Positions 52,822-61,426 of a DNA stretch of 64,000 nt are shown here, in pieces. Position 1 is the stretch's first letter, and each line of letters starts with the position of its first letter. The stretch is from Rapidithrix thailandica (GTDB lineage: Bacteria; Bacteroidota; Bacteroidia; Cytophagales; Flammeovirgaceae): assembly GCF_039710355.1 (NCBI RefSeq), contig NZ_JBDKWZ010000011.1:1-64000 (forward strand). The letters are read 5' to 3'. The notes under the pieces are model-generated. The model was not told the origin of the DNA. It saw only the letters and a program-made list of their open reading frames with translations, and made no database searches. The position numbers and the translations under genes are program-made.

Positions 52822-53490
52822 ATGAATGAGAGACAAGCGAAATTTTCAATAAAAGGAGAGCTGTTGTATTTATTACCGGAAAGGTGCATCTATTGGCCCT
52901 GTCAAAAAGCCCTGCTTCTTTCGGATCTTCATTTGGGGAAAGCCGGACATTTTCGTAAAGCCGGGATTCCTGTTTCCGCTCAAATCCACCTTGAAGACCT
53001 GGCCCGTTTGTCTACTGTGCTTGTTGCGAATCCTGTGGAACGTGTATTGATTTTAGGCGATTTGTTCCATAGTGAAATGAACAGGGAGTTTGCGGCTTGG
53101 TGCAGTTGGCTTGATCAACACCAATATTTACAATGTACTTTGGTAGCGGGAAACCACGACCAACTTACGTTACAAGAGCTGTCTGAAGTAATGGAAGTGA
53201 AAGAAGTTGAATATGTCGGACCTTTTGCATTGGTACACAATCCGTTAGAAGTAAAATTAAAGGCTGGGTATTATCCGATTAGCGGGCATTTACATCCGGG
53301 TATTACCCTTAGTGGTAAGGGGAGACAATCCCTCTCTCTGCCGTGCTTTTATTTTGGTAAGAACGGGGGTGTTTTACCGGCTTTTGGCAACTTTACCGGC
53401 TTACACCGTCTTCGGCCTGCTAAAGGGGATCAGGTGTTTGCTATTACCAAAGAGAAGGTTTATTCTTTTTCCGGTTTGTTTGAGCGCTGA
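52822..53490 (+). CDS. pdeM: Ligase-associated DNA damage response endonuclease PdeM
   Basis: PdeM is a calcineurin-like metallo-phosphoesterase usually linked to DNA repair. The 222-residue protein has the metal-binding motifs LLSDLHLGKAGHF (D35, H37), LILGDLFHSE (D80), VAGNHDQL (N111, H112, D113) and ISGHLHPG. The C-terminus matches PdeM in RQSLSLPCFYFGKNGGVLPA and FGNFTGLHRL. PdeM genes often sit with a DNA ligase, an Lhr-type helicase and an exonuclease, but here it stands alone. Cytoplasmic. Convergent with tdk. Confidence 0.92.
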   Translation: MNERQAKFSIKGELLYLLPERCIYWPCQKALLLSDLHLGKAGHFRKAGIPVSAQIHLEDLARLSTVLVANPVERVLILGDLFHSEMNREFAAWCSWLDQHQYLQCTLVAGNHDQLTLQELSEVMEVKEVEYVGPFALVHNPLEVKLKAGYYPISGHLHPGITLSGKGRQSLSLPCFYFGKNGGVLPAFGNFTGLHRLRPAKGDQVFAITKEKVYSFSGLFER

Positions 53491-53512
53491 GTGTATATGT
53501 AATAGTGAATGT

Positions 53513-53543
53513 AAAAAGCCATCATTTGTGCATGATGGCTTTT
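53513..53543. terminator. Bidirectional terminator between pdeM and tdk
   Basis: AAAAGCCATCA (53514-53524) pairs perfectly with TGATGGCTTTT (53533-53543) around an 8-base loop. A- and T-tracts serve both convergent genes. Confidence 0.85.
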
Positions 53544-53556
53544 GGGTAAAGAAGTA

Positions 53557-54183
53557 CTATTCATTTATTTTTTGCATAATTTCCAATTTTCTCTTACGCT
53601 CTTCCATACCAATGTTAAAACATTTTCTGCAGCGAGCTTCATAGTGGTTTTTTTCTCCTAACAATACCTCTTCTTCCTGGTCTACCAACCGGAATGAGTA
53701 ATTTCCTACATCGCCACATTTTGCACAAATCGCATGCAATTTGGTTACATATTCCGCTACACTCATCAATTCGGGGATTACCCCAAAGGGCTTGCCTTCA
53801 AAGTTCATGTCCAGCCCGGAAACAATCACTCTAAAACCATGGTTGGCAAGCTCTGTGCAAACTTCTACTAATTTGTTGTCAAAAAATTGAGCCTCATCAA
53901 TGGCTACTACCTGGCAGTTTTCAGTATAAATTAAGATATCTTCGGCTTTTTCGATCGGAATAGACTCTACATAATTTTGATTATGGGAAATGATGTCTTT
54001 TTCATCGTACCGCTTATCTATGGCCGGCTTTAAGATTTTAACGGTTTGCTTGGCAATCGTTGCCCGGTTGACTCTGCGAATTAACTCTTCGGTTTTTCCG
54101 GAAAACATCGAACCACAAATGATTTCTATCCAACCGGTTTGTTTTTCCGAAAATCGATCATGCAGTTTAGGCTCAATAAACAT
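53557..54183 (-). CDS. tdk: Thymidine kinase
   Basis: Tdk phosphorylates thymidine with ATP in pyrimidine salvage. The 208-residue type II enzyme has the P-loop ICGSMFSGKTEELIRR (near residues 22-37), the DEAQFF motif (near 96) with the catalytic glutamate, and the lasso loop before the structural zinc site. The zinc site is two C-x-x-C pairs, CAKCG and CRKCF. The C-terminal tail is Lys/Arg-rich. Length and motifs are normal. Cytoplasmic tetramer by family. Single gene with a shared terminator. Confidence 0.96.
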   Translation of the reverse strand: MFIEPKLHDRFSEKQTGWIEIICGSMFSGKTEELIRRVNRATIAKQTVKILKPAIDKRYDEKDIISHNQNYVESIPIEKAEDILIYTENCQVVAIDEAQFFDNKLVEVCTELANHGFRVIVSGLDMNFEGKPFGVIPELMSVAEYVTKLHAICAKCGDVGNYSFRLVDQEEEVLLGEKNHYEARCRKCFNIGMEERKRKLEIMQKINE

Positions 54184-54519
54184 AGGTTACTCGTTAGTAA
54201 TTAAAATTAAATCTTTATTCCTTTTGTGTGAGTTTACAACAATAGTGTATGTTTTGATTTTGTTATGCGCAATGTCCGCCTCGGAATAACAATGCCATAA
54301 CCCTTAGGAAAAAATACCATTTGCAGGTCAAGGAATCATCTCAATTGTGTTGACTGCGCCAAGTATATTTACTTAACCTCCCTCAAGAAGCGGGCAAAAA
54401 TAGAAACAAAACAGTTTCTCATGGAGAAAAAAGAGAAAAGTATATGATTTTTTTCTAACCTATTGAAACCGTTCTGAAAAAATACCGGCAAACATACTGT
54501 ATCAAAAGCATGTCCATTA
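54184..54519. other. Intergenic region, nothing recognised
   Basis: The 336 bases between two minus-strand genes have no supported gene, exact -7 box or clear terminator. Confidence 0.4.
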
Positions 54520-56334
54520 TTAAACATGCTTTTTTACATAAATGATTTGATCTCCTTTGTCAATATCCTTGATTTTTTCAGTGAAAGGGATCAATACATT
54601 TTTGGGTTTTTCTAAAAATACAGGGACAATTTTACCATTTTGCTCTTCGATAAAATCGTCCATTTGTTCTTTATTATCAAACTTTTGCGTTTGAACGAGT
54701 TGTGTTCTTTTGAATAATTGGGCGAGTCCCATATAATCGGTTGCCCCTTTAAAAAGTAAATTTTTAGGTTTGCTTAAATCCACCATTTGGATTTCCCTGG
54801 GAGACACCAGGCGGAATACCTTCTCTTTCCCAAATTCGTTGCCAAACAAGCGGCATGCAAGGATATTGATTTCCGTATTGGAGGTGGTTGCATACAAATG
54901 ACCATAGGATGATAAATCCAAATCTTCAATGTTGGATTCGCTCAAAATACTCCCTTCATACACAGGAAGCCATGCAGACTTCGCCTCGTTGATATTGGCT
55001 TTGGAAGTGTCGGATAACAGCACGGGAATGCCTTTTGCTTTTAGTACTTTGGCCATAAAGCGGGCGGTTTCATTGGCTCCCAAGAACAACACGCCATTGG
55101 GTTCCTTTTGTGTTACCCCTAGTAAATTGGCAATCGGTTTAGCCGTAAGCCCTTGAATAACTACGGTTCCCAGAATAATCAAAAAGGTGAGAGGCATTAG
55201 TAAGTGAGCATCGAAGGCCATTACATTGGAATCAGAAGGGGCCAAAGAGCTTAGCTTTTCCGAGAAAATAGAAGCCACCCCTGCAGCTACAATACCCCGG
55301 GGACAGATATACGATAAGAAGATCTTTTCATTGAGTTTCAAATCGGCCTTGTGGGTACTCAAAAAGATAGTGACCGGGCGGAGCAGGTAAACAATCACAA
55401 CAAACAACAGCAAGCTTTTCATGTTGAGCAGGAGTTGAATATCGGCAATATCTATCCTGGATGAAAGCATTACAAAAAGAAAGGAAATGAGTATCAGGGT
55501 AACATCCTCTTTGAAACTGAGGATTTTTTTCAAATCATCAATTTTCAGATTGGCGAGAATAATACCCAATAATGTTACGGCCAATAAGCCGGATTCTTCG
55601 TGAGCCATATCGGCAATGACAAATGCCAGCATGACAAACGCCAGCACGATGATGTTTTTGAGATAGCCGGGGATTAAGTCTTTTTTGAGTAAGTGAAATA
55701 ATAGGTAAGCAAATATCCCCCCTACAACTACTCCGGAAATAATTGTGAGTAAAAAACCCTTTAACGCAAAAAAGGTGAATTGCTCATTAGGTCTTCCTGA
55801 AATAACAAATTCGTAAATCAAAATAGCCACCAAAGCACCTACGGGATCTATTAGAATACCTTCCCATTTTAAAATGGTATTGATGTTTTGGTTGGGGCGT
55901 ACGTTTCGGAGAATCGGACCGATTACGGTAGGACCGGTTACAATGATCAAGGCACCAAACAAAAAGGAAGCTTGTACGCCCATGCCTATGATATAATAGG
56001 CCGCCATAGCCCCACCTATCAGGCAGATAATGGTGCCGAAAAGGATGAGATTTCGGACGGTTTTGCCCAGATTGCGTAACTCTGCCACTTTTAAGGTAAG
56101 CCCTCCTTCAAAAAGAATCAATCCTACGGAAATGGAAATAACATCAAAAATTTTTTCTCCATTAAAAATATTATCTCCGTCAATAAATTTAGAACCGTCA
56201 GGAGTAATAAAAGTGGAAAGTGGTCCTACCAACAGACCGATAAGTATTAAAGGTAAGATGGCAGGTACTTTCAGTCGCCAGGCCAGCCATTGGGCTAACA
56301 AACCTAATATAATTAAGCCAGCTATTTCTATCAT
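54520..56334 (-). CDS. Cation:proton antiporter (CPA1-type) with RCK-like C-terminal domain
   Basis: The 604-residue protein exchanges Na+ or K+ for H+. Residues about 1-400 form a transporter domain with about twelve helices. Motifs include SVGLILFEGGLTLK, FGALIIVTGPTVIGPIL (TGPT unwound segment), WEGILIDPVGALVAIL (aspartate of the ion-binding D-P-x-G-A region) and SYICPRGIVAAGVASI. The cytoplasmic C-terminal part (about 410-604) begins with a Rossmann-like VLFLGANETARFMAKVLKAK, an RCK/TrkA-N fold that senses nucleotide or ligand, then LYATTSNTEINILACRLF. The first glycine motif is G-A-N-E rather than G-x-G-x-x-G, so NAD binding is uncertain. It is followed by the convergent-free cNMP gene at 56391 in the same direction. 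Confidence 0.9.
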   Translation of the reverse strand: MIEIAGLIILGLLAQWLAWRLKVPAILPLILIGLLVGPLSTFITPDGSKFIDGDNIFNGEKIFDVISISVGLILFEGGLTLKVAELRNLGKTVRNLILFGTIICLIGGAMAAYYIIGMGVQASFLFGALIIVTGPTVIGPILRNVRPNQNINTILKWEGILIDPVGALVAILIYEFVISGRPNEQFTFFALKGFLLTIISGVVVGGIFAYLLFHLLKKDLIPGYLKNIIVLAFVMLAFVIADMAHEESGLLAVTLLGIILANLKIDDLKKILSFKEDVTLILISFLFVMLSSRIDIADIQLLLNMKSLLLFVVIVYLLRPVTIFLSTHKADLKLNEKIFLSYICPRGIVAAGVASIFSEKLSSLAPSDSNVMAFDAHLLMPLTFLIILGTVVIQGLTAKPIANLLGVTQKEPNGVLFLGANETARFMAKVLKAKGIPVLLSDTSKANINEAKSAWLPVYEGSILSESNIEDLDLSSYGHLYATTSNTEINILACRLFGNEFGKEKVFRLVSPREIQMVDLSKPKNLLFKGATDYMGLAQLFKRTQLVQTQKFDNKEQMDDFIEEQNGKIVPVFLEKPKNVLIPFTEKIKDIDKGDQIIYVKKHV

Positions 56335-56390
56335 AGATTATGGGTTAATGCTTCCTTTAAAAATATAAAAAACAATCCGAAAATAGTATT

Positions 56391-57764
56391 TTAAATTAAG
56401 GCCAATTGCTGATTGATTTCCAAAGCCATTGCCTCTTGTTTTAATTCAGACTTTATTTGTTTCACATAATCGACCACATCATCCATGTGCCGGTTCATAT
56501 CTGCCTGGGTCGCGTACGAACTGACAATGTAGACTTTTTCATCTACCAAACCTGTGTGTTCACTGTTCCAGACGCCTTGTGCTTCTTTGGTGGTAGACCC
56601 ACCGAACCGCTCCGCCAAAAAGTTAGAGGTAGTTTGTACAAAAGGCCGGGTGTCACTGGTTTCATTGATGTTGACGGTACTTGGAATATAAATGGCAATT
56701 TGGTTGGTGCGTTCCATCCGGTTGATGAGTTTGTTTACGACTTTGGCCAATTGAATAGGTACCGGTTGGAGTTGTGGAATATCCGGAAATTGTTTTAAAT
56801 GAGGCAGCTGAAAATCTATCCTGTCTTGCCAATAGGAAATGGCCCCGTTTTCCTCTTGATACCTGTTAATGATTTTTAAAAGGTTGATGCTATTTGCTCT
56901 TGAGTGGTTCCTGATATGTTTTTCTACCTGCTCCACTTTCCTTATGATATTCGTCCGGCAAGGGATATAAAGAATGACTTGCTTTGCATAATTCAATAAC
57001 TCGTCCAGTTCTACCTGTGCTTTTGCATTGACTCCAATAATTACATTGTCATAATCACCTAGCAAACTGTCAAGCATCAGTGTATTTCGTGCCGAATGTG
57101 GCATGAGCTCTTTTTCTTTGTAAGACACTAAAACCTCATGCCCAGCCGGGTGTGGATATATTGCCTGATCTTTCTGTACCGGTAAATCATTGATGATGCG
57201 TTCCGGGTGAGGATATTCTACATAAATAGTGGATTTCCGGGATTTTTCTCTGATATTGGAGGCAATCAAATTCCCCAGTGTAGTGCTACCTTCCGCATGG
57301 CTTAAGTCATAGATGAGCACTACTTTTCCGTCACGCTTTCCATAGCTCATTCGTCTGGAGGCCTCTACCAAATACCTGCCTAGCATTTTTGCCAATTCAA
57401 TGGTTACTTTCGGATATTCATGGAGAATATCCAAAAAATCATGACGACTGATGACCAAAACATCGACATCGCTCAAGGCACAGACGGTGGCAGACCGGGG
57501 TTGGTTTTCCAGGATCCCGACTTCCCCAAAGGTCATTCCCGGCATCAGGTATGCCAGGATCTTTTCCTTTTTATCCATTTCGTTTTTAATTGTCACAATT
57601 CCGTTGACAATCAAATACAGGCTATCACTGGGTTTTCCTTGATAGACAATACTGTCTTCCGGAAAGTATTGACGCAACTTGGCCACCTTAGCAATTTTTT
57701 CTAATGCTTGCCTGGATAAGTCTTTGAATAGTGTAGATTTTTTTAGTGCTTCAATTGTGTCCAT
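56391..57764 (-). CDS. Cyclic-nucleotide-binding domain protein with a pseudo-P-loop domain
   Basis: The 457-residue soluble protein has a cyclic-nucleotide-binding domain (about 10-130), with SDSLYLIVNGIVTIKNE, MTFGEVGILENQPRSATVCA (the phosphate-binding cassette, E and R present) and DVLVISRHDFLDI. The next region starts VVLIYDLSHAEGSTTLGNLI (about 148-167), in the place of a MinD/CpaE/NTE-type P-loop, but without the G-K-(T/S) lysine. VILYIPCRTN and EKVYIVSSYATQADM follow. It resembles the N-terminal part of neuropathy-target-esterase-like proteins without the patatin domain. It lies directly upstream of the antiporter gene (56 bases), so cAMP/cGMP sensing might tune ion transport. This is inference. 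Confidence 0.75.
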   Translation of the reverse strand: MDTIEALKKSTLFKDLSRQALEKIAKVAKLRQYFPEDSIVYQGKPSDSLYLIVNGIVTIKNEMDKKEKILAYLMPGMTFGEVGILENQPRSATVCALSDVDVLVISRHDFLDILHEYPKVTIELAKMLGRYLVEASRRMSYGKRDGKVVLIYDLSHAEGSTTLGNLIASNIREKSRKSTIYVEYPHPERIINDLPVQKDQAIYPHPAGHEVLVSYKEKELMPHSARNTLMLDSLLGDYDNVIIGVNAKAQVELDELLNYAKQVILYIPCRTNIIRKVEQVEKHIRNHSRANSINLLKIINRYQEENGAISYWQDRIDFQLPHLKQFPDIPQLQPVPIQLAKVVNKLINRMERTNQIAIYIPSTVNINETSDTRPFVQTTSNFLAERFGGSTTKEAQGVWNSEHTGLVDEKVYIVSSYATQADMNRHMDDVVDYVKQIKSELKQEAMALEINQQLALI

Positions 57765-57889
57765 CTAAAAAAATTGGGGATTGTAATGCATGATAACAAG
57801 TTGATACAATAATAATGAATTTACAGAAATTACTTGTGGCTTGGTAAAAGAAGAACCGGAAGAGGGTTGTAAAAAAACAGAAAAATAAC

Positions 57890-57933
57890 AACAGGGATTC
57901 ATTGTCTAAAGCAAATGACAATGAATCCCTGTT
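57890..57933 (-). terminator. Long perfect hairpin downstream of the LexA-like gene
   Basis: The 17-base arm 57890-57906 is the exact reverse complement of 57917-57933 (stem starts AACAGGGATTC), with a 10-base loop. On the minus strand a T-rich stretch follows. It lies about 110 bases after the stop at 58044, farther than usual for a terminator. Confidence 0.6.
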
Positions 57934-58043
57934 TGAGAAAAATGATGATAAAACTAAAAAGGGAATGGGGTTCCCCCTTTTGTTTACTCCTCTTAAAAAC
58001 TTCTTTTAGAGGAAGATCCGAAAGGAGTTATCGAGGTATATTC

Positions 58044-58847
58044 TTAATTGCTTTGATGCGTTTTTAATTCCCGGATGTCATCTTCCAGGCGCCAAAACGC
58101 TTCCTTTAAATCCTGTACGGAAGTGCCACTTTCATCCGGGAAATTTTTGCTGATGTAGGCGGCAAATTTCCAGATTTCAATTACTTCTCCGGCGGCAATT
58201 TCGTATGGGGGGTAATTTAAATTGGAAGATTTCAATAAGAAGCTGCCCCGGTCTTTTACTTTGCTAAACAGTTTTTTCAACACGATTCCTTCCGAGCGTG
58301 ATACGATGACACAAACTTGCCCGTCTTTCAGGTCGTTCCAATCCATTACGTATTCACCGATCACAATGGAGTTCGGTTGTAAGGGTAACATGGAATCCCC
58401 ACTGATTTCAAAAGCCCGGTAGGTTTTGCCCCGGCTCAGGAAAGGTAGTTTATATTTGGGCAGTTCTGCCAGATACGTTTCATCGGCATACCCGGTCGTA
58501 TAGCCAGCTGCGGCCTTTTCTGGGATTAGCTCTACATTTTCGTTTTCATCTTCATTCAGCGTAATGGTCAGTACCCGAAAATGCTTGCCGGAAATGTAGT
58601 TTTTCATTTCCTCTTTTTTCTGAGCTTCTGCTTGACCTAACTTTACTAACTCAACATTGATCAACTGATCTACGGTGATATTAAAGTAATCCGCAAGTTT
58701 GTTGAGTAATTCCAGCTTGGGTTCTGCTCTCCCGTCTTCATAGGAACTAATAGCACTACGCGTCACTCCCATGGCTTCCGCAAGTTTTCCTTGACTTTGC
58801 TTGCCATTTTGCTCTCGCAGATAGCGTAAATTTTTACTTAAATACAT
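58044..58847 (-). CDS. LexA-like/S24 transcriptional repressor with XRE-type HTH
   Basis: The 267-residue protein has an N-terminal XRE helix-turn-helix (about 5-60, with LAEAMGVTRSAISSYEDGRA) and a linker. A self-cleaving S24 peptidase domain follows. Its parts are visible: an Ala-Gly cleavage site in EKAAAGYT (A114-G115), the catalytic serine in FEISGDSMLPLQP (S152) and the lysine in IVLKKL (K191). The complete set predicts RecA-stimulated or stress-induced self-cleavage, as in LexA, UmuD and phage repressors. The XRE domain differs from the winged helix of LexA. It has a good promoter with operator-like repeats, which suggests autorepression. Confidence 0.9.
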   Translation of the reverse strand: MYLSKNLRYLREQNGKQSQGKLAEAMGVTRSAISSYEDGRAEPKLELLNKLADYFNITVDQLINVELVKLGQAEAQKKEEMKNYISGKHFRVLTITLNEDENENVELIPEKAAAGYTTGYADETYLAELPKYKLPFLSRGKTYRAFEISGDSMLPLQPNSIVIGEYVMDWNDLKDGQVCVIVSRSEGIVLKKLFSKVKDRGSFLLKSSNLNYPPYEIAAGEVIEIWKFAAYISKNFPDESGTSVQDLKEAFWRLEDDIRELKTHQSN

Positions 58848-58875
58848 AGTTATGCTTATTTAATGAGCAGAAAAG

Positions 58876-58893
58876 TAATTGGTTTAATTGGTT
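58876..58893. promoter_or_regulatory. Tandem 9-bp repeat at the LexA-like gene start site
   Basis: TAATTGGTT occurs twice in perfect tandem (58876-58884 and 58885-58893). It lies just downstream of the -7 box, at the expected transcription start near 58894, where a repressor could block transcription. Confidence 0.4.
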
Positions 58894-58900
58894 TTGCTAT

Positions 58901-58932
58901 CAAAGTTAACAAATGATGTTTTAATAAACAAA
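58901..58932 (-). promoter_or_regulatory. Promoter of the LexA-like gene
   Basis: On the minus strand TTTG (58932-58929), 20 bases of spacer, then TAACTTTG (58908-58901): an exact Bacteroidota promoter match. The leader would be about 45 bases. Confidence 0.65.
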
Positions 58933-58950
58933 TATAAGCTTGTATATTTG
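58929..58950. promoter_or_regulatory. Inverted repeat over the -33 element (operator candidate)
   Basis: CAAATATA (58929-58936), six bases (AGCTTG), then TATATTTG (58943-58950) make perfect 8-bp arms. The left arm contains the -33 TTTG of the LexA-like promoter, so a dimer bound here would block the promoter. Confidence 0.5.
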
Positions 58951-59019
58951 ACAGTGACAAGAAGATGAGCAAAAATACGAACAAAAAAATAAAGGAGGAG
59001 GGTAGGTGATGCTTTTGAG

Positions 59020-59067
59020 GTAAAAGAAAAAGCTCTCTAAGTGGGAGAATGCCTCTAAAGAGAGCCT
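59020..59067 (-). terminator. Terminator of the DUF4920 gene
   Basis: GCTCTCT (59032-59038) pairs with AGAGAGC (59059-59065). On the minus strand TTTTTCTTTT follows. It lies 24 bases after the stop at 59089. Confidence 0.7.
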
Positions 59068-59088
59068 TTTGAGGTGGGCTTCGGGTGT

Positions 59089-59595
59089 TTATTTGACCAC
59101 CACACCTTCCGCAACAAAGGCCAGTTCCACTTTGTCTTCTTGAATGGCAGCAATCTCTTCTTTACTTTTTCCGGCATCCTCGGCATAGTGTTGTAAGGTC
59201 TCTCTTGAAATGACTTGTTTTTTGGCCATTCCTTTGACGGTAGCTTCCTTGCCGACTATATCCTGGTCTACAAAGAACCCATAGTCTTTGAAAGTGACCC
59301 GTACGATGTTGTTGTCACTGCTTTGAAGCTTCATCCAGCAACCTTTCACTTTGCACACTTCCAGTACTTTGCCTGAAACGGTGGCTTCTAAAGAATCTAT
59401 TGTTTGTAATTTTTCTTCCATCTGATCCAGAGACATTGCATTGCTTATTTCAATGGTTTCTCCGTACGTTTTATGCTCAACTTGAGCAAGTTCCTGATCC
59501 GGTGTCTGCCCTGTGGCAGTGGTTTGGGTTTCCGGTTTCTTTTCACAAGCTGTAAAAGTCAGCCCTGCCAATACTACTAAAATGATTTTTTTCAT
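59089..59595 (-). CDS. DUF4920 lipoprotein
   Basis: I start at ATG 59595 (168 residues), since it opens a lipoprotein signal MKKIILVVLAGLTFTAC with cysteine 17; the longer frame has 29 unrelated residues ahead. The mature part matches the DUF4920 pattern: GETIEISNAMSLDQMEEKL, VSGKVLEVCKVKGCWMKLQS (two cysteines seven residues apart, C-x6-C), VRVTFKDYGFFVDQDIVGK and RETLQHYAEDAGKSKEEIAA. The cysteine pair and the K-D-Y-G-F-F motif are the family hallmark. Function is unknown; a metal or redox role in the envelope has been suggested by the cysteines only. Single gene with a terminator. Confidence 0.85.
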   Translation of the reverse strand: MKKIILVVLAGLTFTACEKKPETQTTATGQTPDQELAQVEHKTYGETIEISNAMSLDQMEEKLQTIDSLEATVSGKVLEVCKVKGCWMKLQSSDNNIVRVTFKDYGFFVDQDIVGKEATVKGMAKKQVISRETLQHYAEDAGKSKEEIAAIQEDKVELAFVAEGVVVK

Positions 59596-60012
59596 GATGT
59601 AAAAGGTTAAGTGTAAGTTGAAATTGAAGTGGTTTAAACTTATGGTTTTTGACCGAAGATGGAGTCCAAACTGGCTCATCAAGGCACTTTTTGAAGAGAA
59701 TAGCCAAAGCTATTGTTACAAAAAGTAACACGGAGGAGGCGTTTTTGAAACATTTTTTAGGAAAAAGAAAAAGTTTAATTCACTTCATTATGTACTTGTT
59801 TGTTTATCTACAGGAATAAGGTGTATTCTTTTCGTTACAGGGTATTTATTTAAAAAAAAATCTAACGAAATGAGTGCTAAGAGATAAAAACTGGTTAAAA
59901 GTTAGGAGGGGGTGTTTTGCCCCCCCCCTTTCTTTTTTTTAATTCTTCGGGCTTTGAGAGGTATTGCCCTGAAATTGTTTTTTAAAGAGCATGAACCGGA
60001 AATTTATCTAAT
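59596..60012. other. Intergenic region with a G/C-tract hairpin
   Basis: The 417 bases between two minus-strand genes hold AGGAGGGGG followed by a run of nine C (59920-59928), forming a hairpin at about 59904-59928. On the plus strand a T-rich tail follows (to 59940). It could terminate mtaB transcription weakly. No gene is supported. Confidence 0.45.
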
Positions 60013-61335
60013 CTAAACATGAGATACATATTCGGGTTCGGCTTCTTTTATGTCAACAGTGCCTTCTTCGTTGATCGCAACGAGTTCGATTCTTTTCAAC
60101 TCATTGGTTAATACAGGGTCGTATTTCGCAGTGACCTTGATATAGTTTTCGGTGAATCCATGCATCATCCCATCCTGTTCGGCATGTTCAAAAAGTACGG
60201 TTTTCGCAGCTCCTAAGTGTTGTTCATAAAAGGCTCTGCGTTTTTTATGAGACAAAGTACGCAACATTTTAGAGCGTTCGTGGCGTACTTTTAAGGGCAC
60301 CACTTCATCCATATCCACTGCCGGGGTATTGGCACGTTCTGAGTAAGTAAATACATGAAGATAAGAGACATCCAACTCATTCAGGAAGCGGTATGTATCC
60401 ATAAACTCTTCCTCGCTTTCGCCCGGAAAGCCTACAATCACATCTACTCCGATACAACAGTCAGGCATGACCGATTTGATTTTTTCTACCCGCTCGGCAT
60501 AAAGACTGCGTTCGTACCGTCTACGCATATTCTTTAGCAACTTATCCGAGCCGGATTGCAGGGGAATATGAAAATGTGGTACAAATCGTTGAGACCGGGC
60601 TACAAAATCAATAATCTCATTGGTCAACAAGTTAGGTTCGATGGAGGAGATTCTGATCCGGTCGATGCCCTCTACTTTATCCAGTTCTTTTACCAAATCG
60701 AAGAAGCGGTACTGTCTTTTGCCGTCAATGATTCCGTAATCCCCCAAGTTTACACCTGTCAGTACCACCTCTTTTACTTCTGTAGCAGCAATTTCCCGGG
60801 CATTCACAAGTACGTTTTCGATGGTATCACTGCGGCTTTTTCCCCGGGCTAAGGGGATTGTACAAAAGGTGCAGTTATAATTACAGCCATCTTGCACTTT
60901 GAGAAAGGTACGAGTGCGGTCGTTCATGGAATATCCACTATGGAATGTATTGGCTTCTTTAATATCAGAGGCATATACTTTTGGAGTGTTTGATTTGATA
61001 AAGCCATCCAGGATATCCAAGAGTTGAAACTTTTCGGCAGCACCGAGTACGGCATCTACGCCTTTAATTTCCGAAATTTCTTTGGGCTTTAATTGGGCAT
61101 AACAACCAATAATGATGATATAAGAATCAGGAGAGATGGCTTTGGCCTCTCTTACGATTTTCTTGCATTTTTTATCGGCATTTTCGGTAACCGAGCAGGT
61201 ATTAATGACAAAGATATCGGGTTGTTCAGTGAATTCTACCTTTTGGTATCCCCGTTTTTCAAACATCCGGGCAATGGTAGAAGTCTCCGAAAAATTCAAT
61301 TTACAACCTAGCGTATAAAATGCTACTTTCCTCAT
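60013..61335 (-). CDS. mtaB: tRNA (t6A37) methylthiotransferase MtaB
   Basis: MtaB converts t6A to ms2t6A at position 37 of ANN-decoding tRNAs. The 440-residue radical-SAM enzyme has the N-terminal cluster-binding cysteines C11, C47 and C78. The radical-SAM motif is DGCNYNCTFCTIP (C151, C155, C158). A C-terminal TRAM-like region (about 370-440) contains AAKTVLFEHAEQDGM and YIKVTAKY. The FYTLGCKLNFSET start and the absence of MiaB-specific sequence favour MtaB over MiaB or RimO. Single gene with a -7 box upstream. Confidence 0.93.
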   Translation of the reverse strand: MRKVAFYTLGCKLNFSETSTIARMFEKRGYQKVEFTEQPDIFVINTCSVTENADKKCKKIVREAKAISPDSYIIIIGCYAQLKPKEISEIKGVDAVLGAAEKFQLLDILDGFIKSNTPKVYASDIKEANTFHSGYSMNDRTRTFLKVQDGCNYNCTFCTIPLARGKSRSDTIENVLVNAREIAATEVKEVVLTGVNLGDYGIIDGKRQYRFFDLVKELDKVEGIDRIRISSIEPNLLTNEIIDFVARSQRFVPHFHIPLQSGSDKLLKNMRRRYERSLYAERVEKIKSVMPDCCIGVDVIVGFPGESEEEFMDTYRFLNELDVSYLHVFTYSERANTPAVDMDEVVPLKVRHERSKMLRTLSHKKRRAFYEQHLGAAKTVLFEHAEQDGMMHGFTENYIKVTAKYDPVLTNELKRIELVAINEEGTVDIKEAEPEYVSHV

Positions 61336-61364
61336 CTGCGCTTTTTATGATTCTAATGAATAGG

Positions 61365-61372
61365 CAAAATTA
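61365..61372 (-). promoter_or_regulatory. Candidate mtaB -7 box
   Basis: CAAAATTA on the plus strand is TAATTTTG on the minus strand, an exact TAnnTTTG match 29 bases upstream of the start. No clear -33 TTG. Confidence 0.35.
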
Positions 61373-61426
61373 GGGAAAGATTAGCAGATACGGAACAGTT
61401 GGCAGGGTTCAGTTCAAGGAGATCGC

